DNA from: Caldithrix abyssi
GTDB lineage: Bacteria > Calditrichota > Calditrichia > Calditrichales > Calditrichaceae
Direction: 5' to 3'
Assembly (NCBI GenBank): GCA_011369465.1
Contig: DRQG01000078.1
Span: 1 to 39,448, forward strand
DNA: 39,448 nt
Program-made: the position numbers and the translations under genes
The notes under the pieces: model-generated
Told to the model about the DNA's origin: nothing
Databases searched by the model: none
The model's input: the letters and a program-made list of their open reading frames with translations, nothing else
Shown here: piece by piece, positions 22,959-31,531 of the stretch
Layout of the letters: every line of letters starts with the position of its first letter
Numbering within the stretch: the stretch's first letter is position 1

Positions 22959-25430
22959 ATGAAAACCTTCAGAAGCTTCATTCTTTGGCTGACGGCATTA
23001 CAGGCCATCGCTTTTTCTGCCGACTGGCAGGTTCAATCCACAACAATCGTCGGGCCCGGGGTGGTGCACAAACATTATGTGGATGCCGAAATGCCCTGGA
23101 ATATGAACGTGCTGGAAGTGGACCTGACCAATCCCTACCTTTCTGTGGAAACGGTGAAAGCCGGCGATGCGGTTGTGGGCAGAGAAACCACCAGCTCGAT
23201 GGCGGCGCGCAGCAGCAGAAAAGAACACCGCGTGGTCGGCGCCGTAAATGCCGATTTTTACGCCGAGGGAGGCGTACCCATCGGAGCGCAGATTGTCCGG
23301 GGAGAACTGCTGAAAGGCCCCTATCACTATTCCACAATCGGTTTTGATGTGAACAACAAGCCGATGATCGCCATTCTGGACTTCAGCGGTTCGGTTCATG
23401 CAAACGAACATTCTATTGCCATTTCCGGCGTCAATAAAAGCCGGGATACGGATCAGCTCATTCTGTATAACCGCTATTTCGGCTCCACCACGGGAACCAA
23501 CCAATGGGGCAAGGAGCTGCTGATTGCTCCCCTTGAGGGGTGGACGGTGAACGATACCCTGCGTTATGTAGTGGAAAAAATTGAAAACAACACAGGCAGT
23601 ATGGCCATCCCTAAAGGTAAAGCGGTATTGAGTGCGCACGGCGCTTCTATTTCCTTTTTTGATACCTATGTCCGCAGCGGCGATACATTGCGGCTGGCGC
23701 TGTCGCTCAAACCGGCTCCGGATAAGCTGAAAGAATTGGTCGGCGGTTTTCCGCGCATCGTAAAAAACGGAAAAAACTACGCCCTCAAAGGGTATCAGGA
23801 AGAGGGCGGATCGTCCTCCTTTGCCACGGCCTATCATCCGCGAACATCCGCCGGGTTTAATGAAGACAGCACCAAATTATTTTTGTTCGTTATGGACGGT
23901 CGGCAGGACCAGTTAAGCCGGGGAATGAGTCTGCCCGAACTGGCTGATTTCATGATCGCGCAGGGCGTGACCGAAGGCATTAATCTGGACGGCGGCGGAT
24001 CGAGCACCATGGTTGTTGCCGCCGAGATAAAGAATTCCCCTTCGGACGGGAGCGAACGCGCCGTAGCCAACGCGCTGCTGATTATTTCCTCGGCACCGCA
24101 GGGCCCGCTGCGATATCTACAAATAGAACCTGATTCCTATACGCTCTTCCGCGGCGAGAAGCGGCGTTTTTCGGCCAGCGGCTGGGACAGCCTTTACAAC
24201 CCGGTGCAGTTAAGTACGGACACACTGCTCTATTACGTGGACAGTACGCTGGGAACCATCGACACACAGGGCTATTTTACGGCTACAGCCAACGGCGGCG
24301 ACGGTTTTATCTACGCTTTGTACGGAGAACTGAAGGATTCGGCTCATGTACACATCCGGGGTTTGAGCCACATCGAGCTGGTGCCCCGCAACGCTGTAAT
24401 CGACACCTTGAGCACGATCCGGTTTACAGTAAACGCTCTGGATGAATTATCCCAGCCGATCAGCCTGCCCGGCGACAGCTACACCTGGAGCCTTTCCGAC
24501 AGCACGATCGGGACGATCGACCGCTCCGGTCTGTTCAAAGCCTTTAGAGAAGGCCGCGTAAAGGTGTTTGTTGAATATGCCCAACTGAAAGACAGCGCCG
24601 AAGTGCAGGTGGAAGTCAAAAAAGGTAAAACGGTGCTGGATTCCATGGAGTCCCTGCAGGGTTGGCTGCTTTCCGGTGAACAGATCGATACGGCTTTGAC
24701 CCGGCTATCCGTTTCGGACAGCATTTCTACGCTGGGGCAGCGTTCCCTGAGGATTGATTATCATTTTACCCGTCTCTCTTCCGAATACAGTTACGTCCAT
24801 CTGGATACGGATATTCCCGTGGAAGGCGTACCCGAATATATCGATGTGGACGTTAAATCCGACGGATTCAAACATAAACTGTATATGGTCGTGAGCGACG
24901 AGAACGGAGAGTATTTTAAGTCCTCAGCCAGCGGATACGCCGATAACTCCATAAGCTGGGACACACTCACCGCCCGAACCCGCAGCTTCAGGCCGCTGGA
25001 AGAAGGCGAATTTCACTATCCGATTCGTATCAAAAGTATCTGGATCCGCCTGGGAACGGATGTGTCTTACGGCGAACAAAGTTCCGGAACCATTTTTTTG
25101 GACAATTTGCGGGTGCGCTATCCCGAGATTACGGCTTTGTCTTCCCCTGCTCCCCAACTTCCGGCCGGACAGAGCCGGTTGTTTCCTAACTATCCGAACC
25201 CTTTCAACCCGCAGACCACTATTGTTTTTTACGTGGCAAGCAACGGGGCGGTGCGGCTGGACATCTATGATGTGCTGGGCCGTCGGGTGAAGACCTTGCT
25301 CAATAAGGAGCTGAAACGCGGCCGGTACGAAATACGCTGGGATGCGGCAGGGCGGGCCAGCGGCGTTTATATATGCCGCCTGCAAACGGAGAAGGAAACC
25401 CGTCTGCGGAAGATGCTGCTGATACATTGA
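22959..25430 (+). CDS. Secreted NAGPA-type phosphodiester glycosidase with T9SS tail
   Basis: 823 residues. A signal peptide spans 1-20. The NAGPA (DUF2233) domain lies at about 80-370: GAVNADFYAEGGVPIGAQI, VGGFPRIVKNG, HPRTSAGF and INLDGGGSSTMVV (the last near 342-353), the family signature. NAGPA enzymes remove GlcNAc from GlcNAc-1-phosphodiesters, and bacterial members act on wall or exopolysaccharide phosphodiesters. Two Big_2-like Ig domains (about 380-550) each carry a xGTIDxxGxF motif. A beta-sandwich, CBM-like region covers about 555-725. The last ~75 residues are a T9SS type A sorting domain (FPNYPNPFNPQTT, then GRRVKTLLNKELKRGRYEIRWDA). Surface or secreted glycan hydrolysis is expected. 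ATG 22959 is preceded by AAAAGGGATC. The former downstream partner is the MEMO gene, now separated by an insertion. Confidence 0.9.
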   Translation: MKTFRSFILWLTALQAIAFSADWQVQSTTIVGPGVVHKHYVDAEMPWNMNVLEVDLTNPYLSVETVKAGDAVVGRETTSSMAARSSRKEHRVVGAVNADFYAEGGVPIGAQIVRGELLKGPYHYSTIGFDVNNKPMIAILDFSGSVHANEHSIAISGVNKSRDTDQLILYNRYFGSTTGTNQWGKELLIAPLEGWTVNDTLRYVVEKIENNTGSMAIPKGKAVLSAHGASISFFDTYVRSGDTLRLALSLKPAPDKLKELVGGFPRIVKNGKNYALKGYQEEGGSSSFATAYHPRTSAGFNEDSTKLFLFVMDGRQDQLSRGMSLPELADFMIAQGVTEGINLDGGGSSTMVVAAEIKNSPSDGSERAVANALLIISSAPQGPLRYLQIEPDSYTLFRGEKRRFSASGWDSLYNPVQLSTDTLLYYVDSTLGTIDTQGYFTATANGGDGFIYALYGELKDSAHVHIRGLSHIELVPRNAVIDTLSTIRFTVNALDELSQPISLPGDSYTWSLSDSTIGTIDRSGLFKAFREGRVKVFVEYAQLKDSAEVQVEVKKGKTVLDSMESLQGWLLSGEQIDTALTRLSVSDSISTLGQRSLRIDYHFTRLSSEYSYVHLDTDIPVEGVPEYIDVDVKSDGFKHKLYMVVSDENGEYFKSSASGYADNSISWDTLTARTRSFRPLEEGEFHYPIRIKSIWIRLGTDVSYGEQSSGTIFLDNLRVRYPEITALSSPAPQLPAGQSRLFPNYPNPFNPQTTIVFYVASNGAVRLDIYDVLGRRVKTLLNKELKRGRYEIRWDAAGRASGVYICRLQTEKETRLRKMLLIH

Positions 25431-25523
25431 GAATAAGCCCGAGATCAATTGTGTCCGGTTAAACGATCGACGAATGCCATAACTTGGATTTGTAACACTT
25501 AAAAAAACTATTGACCCTCCCCT

Positions 25524-25541
25524 GCCCCGACAGGTCGGGGC
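25524..25541. repeat. Perfect 8-bp hairpin inside the insertion
   Basis: GCCCCGAC (25524-25531) pairs with GTCGGGGC (25534-25541) across a two-base loop. It sits inside the element flanked by the 13-bp inverted repeats. It could slow transcription into the next gene, but no T-tract follows. It may be a nested palindromic repeat of its own. Confidence 0.6.
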
Positions 25542-25543
25542 TT

Positions 25544-25570
25544 CCCCTCCCTAATGCGATTAGGGAGGGG
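25544..25570. repeat. Perfect 12-bp hairpin inside the insertion
   Basis: CCCCTCCCTAAT (25544-25555) pairs with ATTAGGGAGGGG (25559-25570) across a three-base loop (GCG). With the neighbouring 8-bp hairpin it makes a palindromic block within the insertion. Dispersed palindromes of this kind are common repetitive elements. Its origin, separate from or part of the insertion, cannot be decided here. Confidence 0.6.
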
Positions 25571-25712
25571 ATTAGCCGAAGGCGAGGGGTGGGTTAGTAA
25601 TTTGGCCCCAAAATGAAGTCATATTCTAATCAGAATCCATCTATTCTTGCTGGAATTGAATTTATGGTAAAAGCCTCGTTTTTAACCGGACACTACTAGC
25701 CCGAGATACAAA

Positions 25713-26822
25713 ATGAAAAAACAATATGTTTTATTCTTTGGAGCCGCCGTTATATTGGCGGGAGTTTGCGCTGCCTGCAATCCGGAAAACAAGGGGGAAC
25801 CGTCCCGGATACGCAGCGTTGTGGATACCGTCGGTTTCGCCCACCGCGCTTCACAGATGGACTCCGTCATGGCGCGGATTATCCGCTATCAGCAGCCTTT
25901 GCTGCAACAGGCCGAAGACCGGGCGCAAATCACAGCACAAACCACCTGGAAACTGGTCATTTCGCCGCATGATGATTACATTTATGCCGGTTATCTTTAC
26001 CCGGCTGCACTGCGAAATGTACGCGCCAAAACATTGATTCTTTTCGGCGTGGCGCATAAGGCCCGCACATTGGGGTTACAGGATCAAATCATCTTCGACG
26101 GCTTTGACGCCTGGCAGGGACCGTACGGCCCCATTAAGGTGTCTTCTCTGCGAGAGCAGCTCACAGGCCTGCTTCCGGACAGCCTGTATCAGATCAATGA
26201 TACGATGCAGGCCATGGAACATTCCCTGGAAGCCCTGCTGCCCTTCCTGCAATATTACCATCGCAACATCGAAATCGTACCCGTTTTGGTGCCTTATATG
26301 TCGTATGAGCGGATGGATCGGATTGCGCCTTTGCTGGCCGGGGCAATCAACCGCCTCTCCCGGGAAAAGGGCTGGCGCTGGGGTAAAGACTTTGCTCTGA
26401 TCATCAGCAACGACGCGGTTCATTATGGGGACAAAAACTGGGGTGGCAAAAATTTTGCCCGTTACGGCGCGGATTCCAGCGGATACGGAAAGGCGCTGCA
26501 GCATGAGGAAGAAATTATCCGCACCTGCCTGACCGGATCACCCGCTGCGCCAAAAGTAAAACATTTTACAGAATACACCGTGCAAAAAGACGATTATAAA
26601 CAATATAAATGGACCTGGTGCGGACGATATGCACTCCCTTTCGGTTTGCTTACAGCTTACTACTTACAGAAAGAGCAGAACACAAAAATTAAAGGCAGAC
26701 TGATCGGCTACGGAACCAGTATTGCCCAAAAGCCTCTGCCGGTGCGCGATTTGGGAATGGGCATTACTGCACCAGCCAATATCCGACATTGGGTAGGTTA
26801 CGTGGCCGTTGGATACGAATAA
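25713..26822 (+). CDS. MEMO-family lipoprotein (AmmeMemoRadiSam system protein B-like)
   Basis: 369 residues. A hydrophobic N-terminus (about 4-18) ends in a possible lipobox with Cys22 (VCAAC), so it is probably an exported lipoprotein. The MEMO domain follows from about 75: His86 in ISPHDDYIYAGY, FGVAHKARTLG, MEHSLEALLPFLQYY, and ISNDAVHYGD near the C-terminal third. These match the MEMO1 signatures PHAGYxYSG, HSxExxLPFL and SSDxxHYG; the Cys that binds metal in human MEMO1 is Val here. The molecular role of bacterial MEMO proteins is unknown. Usual partners (AMMECR1 and a radical SAM protein) are not in the window. It was probably 20 bases from the phosphodiester glycosidase gene before the insertion. 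Confidence 0.85.
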   Translation: MKKQYVLFFGAAVILAGVCAACNPENKGEPSRIRSVVDTVGFAHRASQMDSVMARIIRYQQPLLQQAEDRAQITAQTTWKLVISPHDDYIYAGYLYPAALRNVRAKTLILFGVAHKARTLGLQDQIIFDGFDAWQGPYGPIKVSSLREQLTGLLPDSLYQINDTMQAMEHSLEALLPFLQYYHRNIEIVPVLVPYMSYERMDRIAPLLAGAINRLSREKGWRWGKDFALIISNDAVHYGDKNWGGKNFARYGADSSGYGKALQHEEEIIRTCLTGSPAAPKVKHFTEYTVQKDDYKQYKWTWCGRYALPFGLLTAYYLQKEQNTKIKGRLIGYGTSIAQKPLPVRDLGMGITAPANIRHWVGYVAVGYE

Positions 26823-26912
26823 ATTGGATTGGTTGGCAACAATCTAAATCGCTGCGCTCTCTCCACATAATTTGATGCGTAACTTCTCTGCCTGTTTATC
26901 CCCTGTATTTAC

Positions 26913-26941
26913 TTGTTATTCAACACGATAAAGTTTATATT
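26913..26941 (+). promoter_or_regulatory. Candidate promoter for the TPR lipoprotein gene
   Basis: TTGTTA (26913-26918) and TATATT (26936-26941) are 17 bases apart, a plausible sigma-70 pair. The start codon of the TPR gene is only 11 bases past the -10, so the leader would be very short, and no Shine-Dalgarno sequence is visible. Tentative. The rest of the 130-base gap (26823-26952) shows no other signal. Confidence 0.3.
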
Positions 26942-26952
26942 AAGCGACTATT

Positions 26953-28635
26953 ATGAAACGGATATTATTCATATTTTTAATCGCATTTATCGCTGCGGGT
27001 TGTTCTTCTTCCCGGAAGCTGGTCAAAAAGGAACCCAGGCTTAAAACGGTTTCTCTGAAAGCGCGCGATCATTTCCTGAAAGGGATGTTTTACCAGGAAC
27101 AGGAAGAATTCGAAAAAGCGCTGGTGGAGTTTTACCAGGCGCTCAGTTTCGATTCCACCTCGGCAACCATCTACAACAGTATCGCCGAGAACCACATCCG
27201 TCTGGGCCATTTCGACAGCGCTCTATTGCTGCTGGAAAAGGCGTTGAAACTGGACCCGCAGAATATCCAGTCGCTCAGCCTGCTGGCCGATAGTTATTTC
27301 CGTTTGCGGGAAGACGAAAAGGCCATCGCCACCTATAAGAAAATGCTGGAAATCGATCCCTACAACGAGGAAGCCCGCCGGATTCTTATTTTTCTGCTGG
27401 AAAAAAATCATAAAAACAAAGAACTGGCTGAGCAGTACGAAAAGCTGATTACAATCTACGGCGAGCGGCGCCAATATTACGAAAAACTGGTCGAAATTTA
27501 CCTGCAGCAGCAGGACTACGAAAAAGGCAAACGAGCATTGGATCTACTGATCCAACTGGATCCCGGAAACGCCCGGGCGCTGTATTTAAAGGGCGTTATT
27601 TACCAGCATACCAATCAGGCCGATTCCGCTCTGGCCAGCTTTGAGCAGGCGCTAAAGGCCAACCCGGAATTCGTGCTGGCCGCTGAACAGATGGCCATGA
27701 TTTATCGCAACCTTCGCGAGTGGGATAAAATTGTCGATGTGTACACGCCTTTACTGCAGGCCAAAGATTCCACCACGGTACGCAACGCGCGGCTGACCAT
27801 TGGAGAAGCGGAATTTTACTTAAAAAATTACGACCGGGCCAAAGAACTGCTGCAGCCCTTAAAAGAAGACCCGGACGCGCCCTGGGGTGTGTTCGATCTG
27901 TTGGGACGCATTGCTTTGGAAGAAAAAAACTATGACGAGGCGGTGGCCAATTTTGAACATATTCTTGACATAGACAACAAGAACCGTTTTGCCTGGCTCT
28001 TTTTGGGTTTCACCTATTCCGATATGGATAGTTTTGCCCGGGCCGAAAAAGTTTACGCCCGGGCGCTTGAACTTTTGCCCGATGATCCTTCGATACTGGC
28101 TTTTTACGGCATAAGCCTGCAACAACAGGAAAAATATCAGCAGGCCGTAAAACCGCTGGAACGGGCCTTGCAGCTCGATCCGCAAAATCTGAACGCCATA
28201 ACCAGTTTGCCGGTTGTGTACGAAAATCTGAAAATGACCGATAAAAGCGACAGTTTATACCGCGAAGCCATCAAGCGTTTCCCGGAAAATGATTTGCTGC
28301 TGAACAATTTCGCCTACAGCCTTTCCGAACGGGATACGCTGCTCGAGGAAGCGTTGCAAATGGTAAAAAAGGCGCTGCAACTCAAACCGGATAACGGCGC
28401 TTATCTGGACACCATCGGCTGGATTTACTACAAACTGGGCCGCCTGCAGGAAGCGGAAAAATACATCCTTCAGGCGCTGGACAAGCGGGAAAGCTCGCCC
28501 GTACTGTACGAACACCTGGGCGACGTTTACTTTAAAATGAACAAACCGGACTTAGCCAAAGATTACTGGATAAGGGCTTTTAATCGGGATCCTTTTAACG
28601 AAAAACTTAAACAAAAACTGGAAAAATTACCTTAA
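26953..28635 (+). CDS. TPR-repeat lipoprotein
   Basis: 560 residues. A lipoprotein signal ends at Cys17 (IAAGCSSS). From about 35 to 555 the protein is a string of tetratricopeptide repeats, with recurring Ala/Leu/Tyr-Pro unit features such as KALVEFYQALSFD, SALLLLEKALKLDPQN, KAIATYKKMLEIDPYN, SALASFEQALKANPE, EAVANFEHILDIDNKN and QAVKPLERALQLDPQN. There are roughly a dozen repeats. TPR lipoproteins act as scaffolds in envelope assembly; the partner here is not known. The TAA stop overlaps the ATG of the DUF4292 gene (TAATG), so the two are translationally coupled and probably work together. Confidence 0.9.
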   Translation: MKRILFIFLIAFIAAGCSSSRKLVKKEPRLKTVSLKARDHFLKGMFYQEQEEFEKALVEFYQALSFDSTSATIYNSIAENHIRLGHFDSALLLLEKALKLDPQNIQSLSLLADSYFRLREDEKAIATYKKMLEIDPYNEEARRILIFLLEKNHKNKELAEQYEKLITIYGERRQYYEKLVEIYLQQQDYEKGKRALDLLIQLDPGNARALYLKGVIYQHTNQADSALASFEQALKANPEFVLAAEQMAMIYRNLREWDKIVDVYTPLLQAKDSTTVRNARLTIGEAEFYLKNYDRAKELLQPLKEDPDAPWGVFDLLGRIALEEKNYDEAVANFEHILDIDNKNRFAWLFLGFTYSDMDSFARAEKVYARALELLPDDPSILAFYGISLQQQEKYQQAVKPLERALQLDPQNLNAITSLPVVYENLKMTDKSDSLYREAIKRFPENDLLLNNFAYSLSERDTLLEEALQMVKKALQLKPDNGAYLDTIGWIYYKLGRLQEAEKYILQALDKRESSPVLYEHLGDVYFKMNKPDLAKDYWIRAFNRDPFNEKLKQKLEKLP

Positions 28636-29411
28636 TGCGCTATATCCTTTTTCTGATGCTTACCGTTCTGATCGGTTGCACGACGTCCAAAATATCCGTA
28701 AAAAAGAATCTGAATCTGAGCTACAGAGAATTATTGCAGCACAATATAACCTGGCAAAAAACGATCCGCACCCTGCAGGGACAGGCGCATATCGTACTGG
28801 ACACGCCGCAGTATTCCGGAAATTTTGAAGCGGAAATTCTGATCAGCGGCGCCGATTCGCTTCTGCTTTCCGTAAACGGCCCCTTTGGGATGGATGTGGG
28901 TAAAGTGTTCATCGGGCGCAGCCGCTTTATCTTTTATAATCAGGTTAACAACCAGTTTTATATGGGAGACAAAAGTATCTTTGCCGAGCGTAATTTTCTG
29001 CATTTCCCTCTTAAAATAAATCAACTGCGGGATATTTTCATGGCCGGGGATTATTTTGACGTACTGAAAAAGGATTTGTATGAAATCCGGGATGATCAAT
29101 ATTATATTGAGGCCTCCAACGGAAACAGACAGTATAAAATGTGGTTTAGTCCTTACTATTTGCATATCAACCGCATCGAGTATTACGAAGAAGACCGGCT
29201 TCTTTACTATAAGGAATACAGCCAGTTTAAAGAGATAAACGGCATCTACTTTCCTATGGCCATCGATTTTGTGCGGCCGCGGGAACAACAGGCCGTTTCC
29301 ATTTATTATAACAATCTGCAATTGAATGAACCGATCGATAACGGGTTGTTTGAGATAAAAATCTCGGATTCCGCCCGGCAAATCGATTTATCGTTGGAAA
29401 ACCAACTATAA
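28635..29411 (+). CDS. DUF4292 (LolB-like) lipoprotein
   Basis: 258 residues. A lipoprotein signal ends at Cys15 (VLIGCTTS). The body is a series of beta-strands with SVNGPFGMDVGKVFIG and FYMGDKS, the features of the DUF4292/LolA-LolB-like fold, in which a half-barrel binds a lipid or lipoprotein acyl chain. The family is common in Bacteroidetes and relatives and is thought to help outer-membrane lipoprotein delivery, without direct proof. It is coupled to the TPR lipoprotein gene by a one-base overlap. The GT2 gene starts 11 bases later, so a long envelope operon is possible. Confidence 0.8.
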   Translation: MRYILFLMLTVLIGCTTSKISVKKNLNLSYRELLQHNITWQKTIRTLQGQAHIVLDTPQYSGNFEAEILISGADSLLLSVNGPFGMDVGKVFIGRSRFIFYNQVNNQFYMGDKSIFAERNFLHFPLKINQLRDIFMAGDYFDVLKKDLYEIRDDQYYIEASNGNRQYKMWFSPYYLHINRIEYYEEDRLLYYKEYSQFKEINGIYFPMAIDFVRPREQQAVSIYYNNLQLNEPIDNGLFEIKISDSARQIDLSLENQL

Positions 29412-29422
29412 CGGGAAATGGT

Positions 29423-30346
29423 ATGGATGTTTCAATTGTTGTGCCTCTGTATAATGAGGAAGAATCACTGCCCGCGCTTACCGAACAAGTAGCGGATCAG
29501 TTAAATAAACTGAAAAAAGATTTCGAAATCATTTTTATCGATGACGGTAGCGATGATCGTTCCTTTGACGTACTGCTGGAGCTTAAACAGCGTTATCCGC
29601 AAATTAAGGTGATTCGTTTCAGGCGTAATTTCGGCAAGAGCGCCGCCCTGTCCGAAGGATTCAAACTGGCCGAGGGCAAAACGGTGATCACTATGGACGC
29701 GGACCTGCAGGACGATCCGGCGGAAATTCCCAATATGCTCAAGCGGCTGGAGGAAGGATATGATCTGGTTTCCGGCTGGAAGAAAAAACGTTACGATCCC
29801 ATCAGTAAAACGATTCCGTCCAAATTTTTTAACGCCGTCACCCGCTGGCTCACCGGTATTAAAATCCACGATTTTAACTGCGGTTTTAAAACCTATCGAC
29901 ACGAGGTGATCAAAGCCATTCCCGTTTACGGCGAGCTGCACCGTTACCTGCCGGTGCTGGCTCACTGGCAGGGATTTAAGGTGGGCGAACTGGTGGTGCA
30001 GCATCATCCGCGACAGTTCGGTAAATCCAAATTCGGACTGCGCCGCTTTTTAGACGGTTTTTTTGATTTACTTACGGTTTTGTTTATTACCCGATATCGT
30101 CAAAAGCCGCTGCATCTGTTCGGTTTTCTCGGTTTGTTGTTCAGCTTAGCCGGTTTCGGTGTTTTGCTCTATCTGTCCATTCTCTGGTTTCAGGGGCATC
30201 CCATCGGACACCGGCCGCTGCTCTTTTTGGGCGTTTTGCTGGTCATTGTGGGCAGCCAGTCCTTTTCGCTGGGTCTTATCGGCGAAATGATTACCAGCAC
30301 CAGGGATACATCCATAAAATATGCCATACGCGAGATCATAGAGTAA
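29423..30346 (+). CDS. GT2 polyprenyl-phosphate sugar transferase (GtrB/DPM1-like)
   Basis: 307 residues. The catalytic GT2 domain occupies about 1-225: SIVVPLYNEEESLPAL, IIFIDDGSDDRS, RRNFGKSAALSEGF, TMDADLQDDP (DxD-type) and DFNCGFKTYRH, all typical of dolichyl/undecaprenyl-phosphate sugar synthases. Two predicted membrane helices follow (about 230-255 and 265-290), as in GtrB/ArnC-type enzymes. It should transfer a sugar from a nucleotide donor to a polyprenyl phosphate on the cytoplasmic face. A GT-C-like YfhO protein, a possible user of such donors, is two genes downstream. Start ATG 29423 follows ACGGGAAATG. Confidence 0.9.
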   Translation: MDVSIVVPLYNEEESLPALTEQVADQLNKLKKDFEIIFIDDGSDDRSFDVLLELKQRYPQIKVIRFRRNFGKSAALSEGFKLAEGKTVITMDADLQDDPAEIPNMLKRLEEGYDLVSGWKKKRYDPISKTIPSKFFNAVTRWLTGIKIHDFNCGFKTYRHEVIKAIPVYGELHRYLPVLAHWQGFKVGELVVQHHPRQFGKSKFGLRRFLDGFFDLLTVLFITRYRQKPLHLFGFLGLLFSLAGFGVLLYLSILWFQGHPIGHRPLLFLGVLLVIVGSQSFSLGLIGEMITSTRDTSIKYAIREIIE

Positions 30347-30408
30347 AGGCTGGGCTGCCTCCCGATCGGCATAGTACAAAGCGGTAATCATCCCGGGGTT
30401 ATCTGTAA

Positions 30409-30428
30409 AGACGCGCCGCCGCGCGTCT
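30409..30428. repeat. Perfect 8-bp hairpin between the two GT2 genes
   Basis: AGACGCGC (30409-30416) and GCGCGTCT (30421-30428) enclose a four-base loop. A smaller dyad, GCACG-gt-CGTGC (30462-30473), follows. Similar GACGCGCC/GGCGCGTC palindromes are known as dispersed repeats in several phyla (recollection). There is no T-tract, so termination is not clearly implied. The remaining 30347-30497 gap holds no other signal. Confidence 0.5.
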
Positions 30429-30497
30429 CATATATGAACAATACATAAAAACAGAACGCACGCACGGTCGTGCATTGTAACCTGACAAAAACGAAAT

Positions 30498-31508
30498 ATG
30501 AAACGATACCAATACTTCTCCGTCATCATCCCGTCTTACAATCGCGCGGATGAGCTGAGCGAGTTGTTCGACTCGGTGCGGCAGTTGAATTTCCCCAAAG
30601 ATTCCTTTGAGGTGATCGTGGCCGATGACGGCTCCACCGACGAAACCCCCAAATTTATTGAGGAAACACAGGCTAAAAACGAATTTACCCTGCGTTATTT
30701 TACCCAGCAGAAAAAAGGCCCCGGCGCCGCGCGTAATTTGGGCATGGAAAACGCTAAAGGCGATTTTTTCATTTTTATCGATTCCGACGTTATTCTTCCG
30801 CCGGACTGGCTTAAAAATATCGAAGAGGCGGTGAACCGGGAACAGGCCGACGCCTTCGGCGGTCCGGATACGTACTTAAAGAGTTTCCCACCGCTGCTCA
30901 AAGCCATCAATTACACGATGACCTCTTTTATAACCACGGGCGGGTTGCGCGGTAAAAAGGGCAAGATGCTGGCCAAATACTATCCCCGTTCCTTTAATAT
31001 GGGACTCAGCCGGGAACTGTGGCAGAAGATCGGCGGGTTTCATCCCCGTTATTACGGCGAGGATATCGAATTCAGCCATCGGATTATCAATGCCGGCGCC
31101 AGGGTAATCTTTATTGAATCGGCCTTTTTGTACCACAAACGGCGCACCAATCTGCGTAAGTTTTTCACCCAGGTGTACCGGATGGGCTCGGCGCGGATCT
31201 TTCTGTACAAAATTGATCCGGCCATGCTGGAACCCCTGCACGCCATACCGGCGCTGGCCGCCCTGGCAGCGGTTCTGGTGGCTGTACTGGCTCTGTTTTT
31301 TGAACCTTTCCGTTACCTGTTTGCCGGGGGACTGCTTTTAGCCGCACTGGTGGTTGTTTTTTCGATGCTGGACAGCATTCGTATGTATAAAGATATTCGC
31401 CCGGCCCTGTATCTGCCGCTGGTCATACCGGCGCAGGTGTTCGGCTACGGTTTCGGTTTTATCAGCAATTATATCCGCCGGGTTTGGTTTAACCTGGAAC
31501 AGAAATAG
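30498..31508 (+). CDS. GT2 family glycosyltransferase with C-terminal membrane helices
   Basis: 336 residues. The GT2 fold spans about 5-235: SVIIPSYNRADEL, VIVADDGSTDETP, GPGAARNLGMENA, IDSDVILPPDW (DxD), and GGFHPRYYGEDIEFSHR (the GED/acceptor motif). The C-terminal ~90 residues contain two to three hydrophobic segments (from about 245), so it is membrane-attached. It probably adds a sugar to a surface polysaccharide or lipid-linked oligosaccharide; donor and acceptor cannot be told. ATG 30498 has a weak ribosome binding site. It is 23 bases before the YfhO gene. Confidence 0.9.
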   Translation: MKRYQYFSVIIPSYNRADELSELFDSVRQLNFPKDSFEVIVADDGSTDETPKFIEETQAKNEFTLRYFTQQKKGPGAARNLGMENAKGDFFIFIDSDVILPPDWLKNIEEAVNREQADAFGGPDTYLKSFPPLLKAINYTMTSFITTGGLRGKKGKMLAKYYPRSFNMGLSRELWQKIGGFHPRYYGEDIEFSHRIINAGARVIFIESAFLYHKRRTNLRKFFTQVYRMGSARIFLYKIDPAMLEPLHAIPALAALAAVLVAVLALFFEPFRYLFAGGLLLAALVVVFSMLDSIRMYKDIRPALYLPLVIPAQVFGYGFGFISNYIRRVWFNLEQK

Positions 31509-31531
31509 ACAGTTATTGGCAGGAGCATAAC

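Larger units (their letters stand above)
25436..25707. mobile_element. Small non-autonomous transposon-like element (MITE-like) with target duplication
   Basis: GTGTCCGGTTAAA (25451-25463) is repeated exactly in inverted form at 25681-25693, giving 13-bp terminal inverted repeats. AGCCCGAGAT occurs just outside both ends (25436-25445 and 25698-25707), a perfect 10-bp direct repeat expected from target duplication; the element would then be 25446-25697. No transposase gene is inside. Deleting the element and one repeat rejoins the two genes with a 20-base gap, so a former gene pair was split. TSD length of about 10 bp fits IS4-like families, but the parent family is not established. Two hairpins lie inside the element. 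Confidence 0.7.

Noticed and set aside
22943-23347. 134-codon open frame overlapping the start of the NAGPA gene
   Set aside because: It is another frame of the NAGPA gene; the 22959 frame has a signal peptide and domains.
25524-25570. Intrinsic terminator for the NAGPA gene
   Set aside because: The hairpins are strong but no T-run follows, and they belong to the inserted element.
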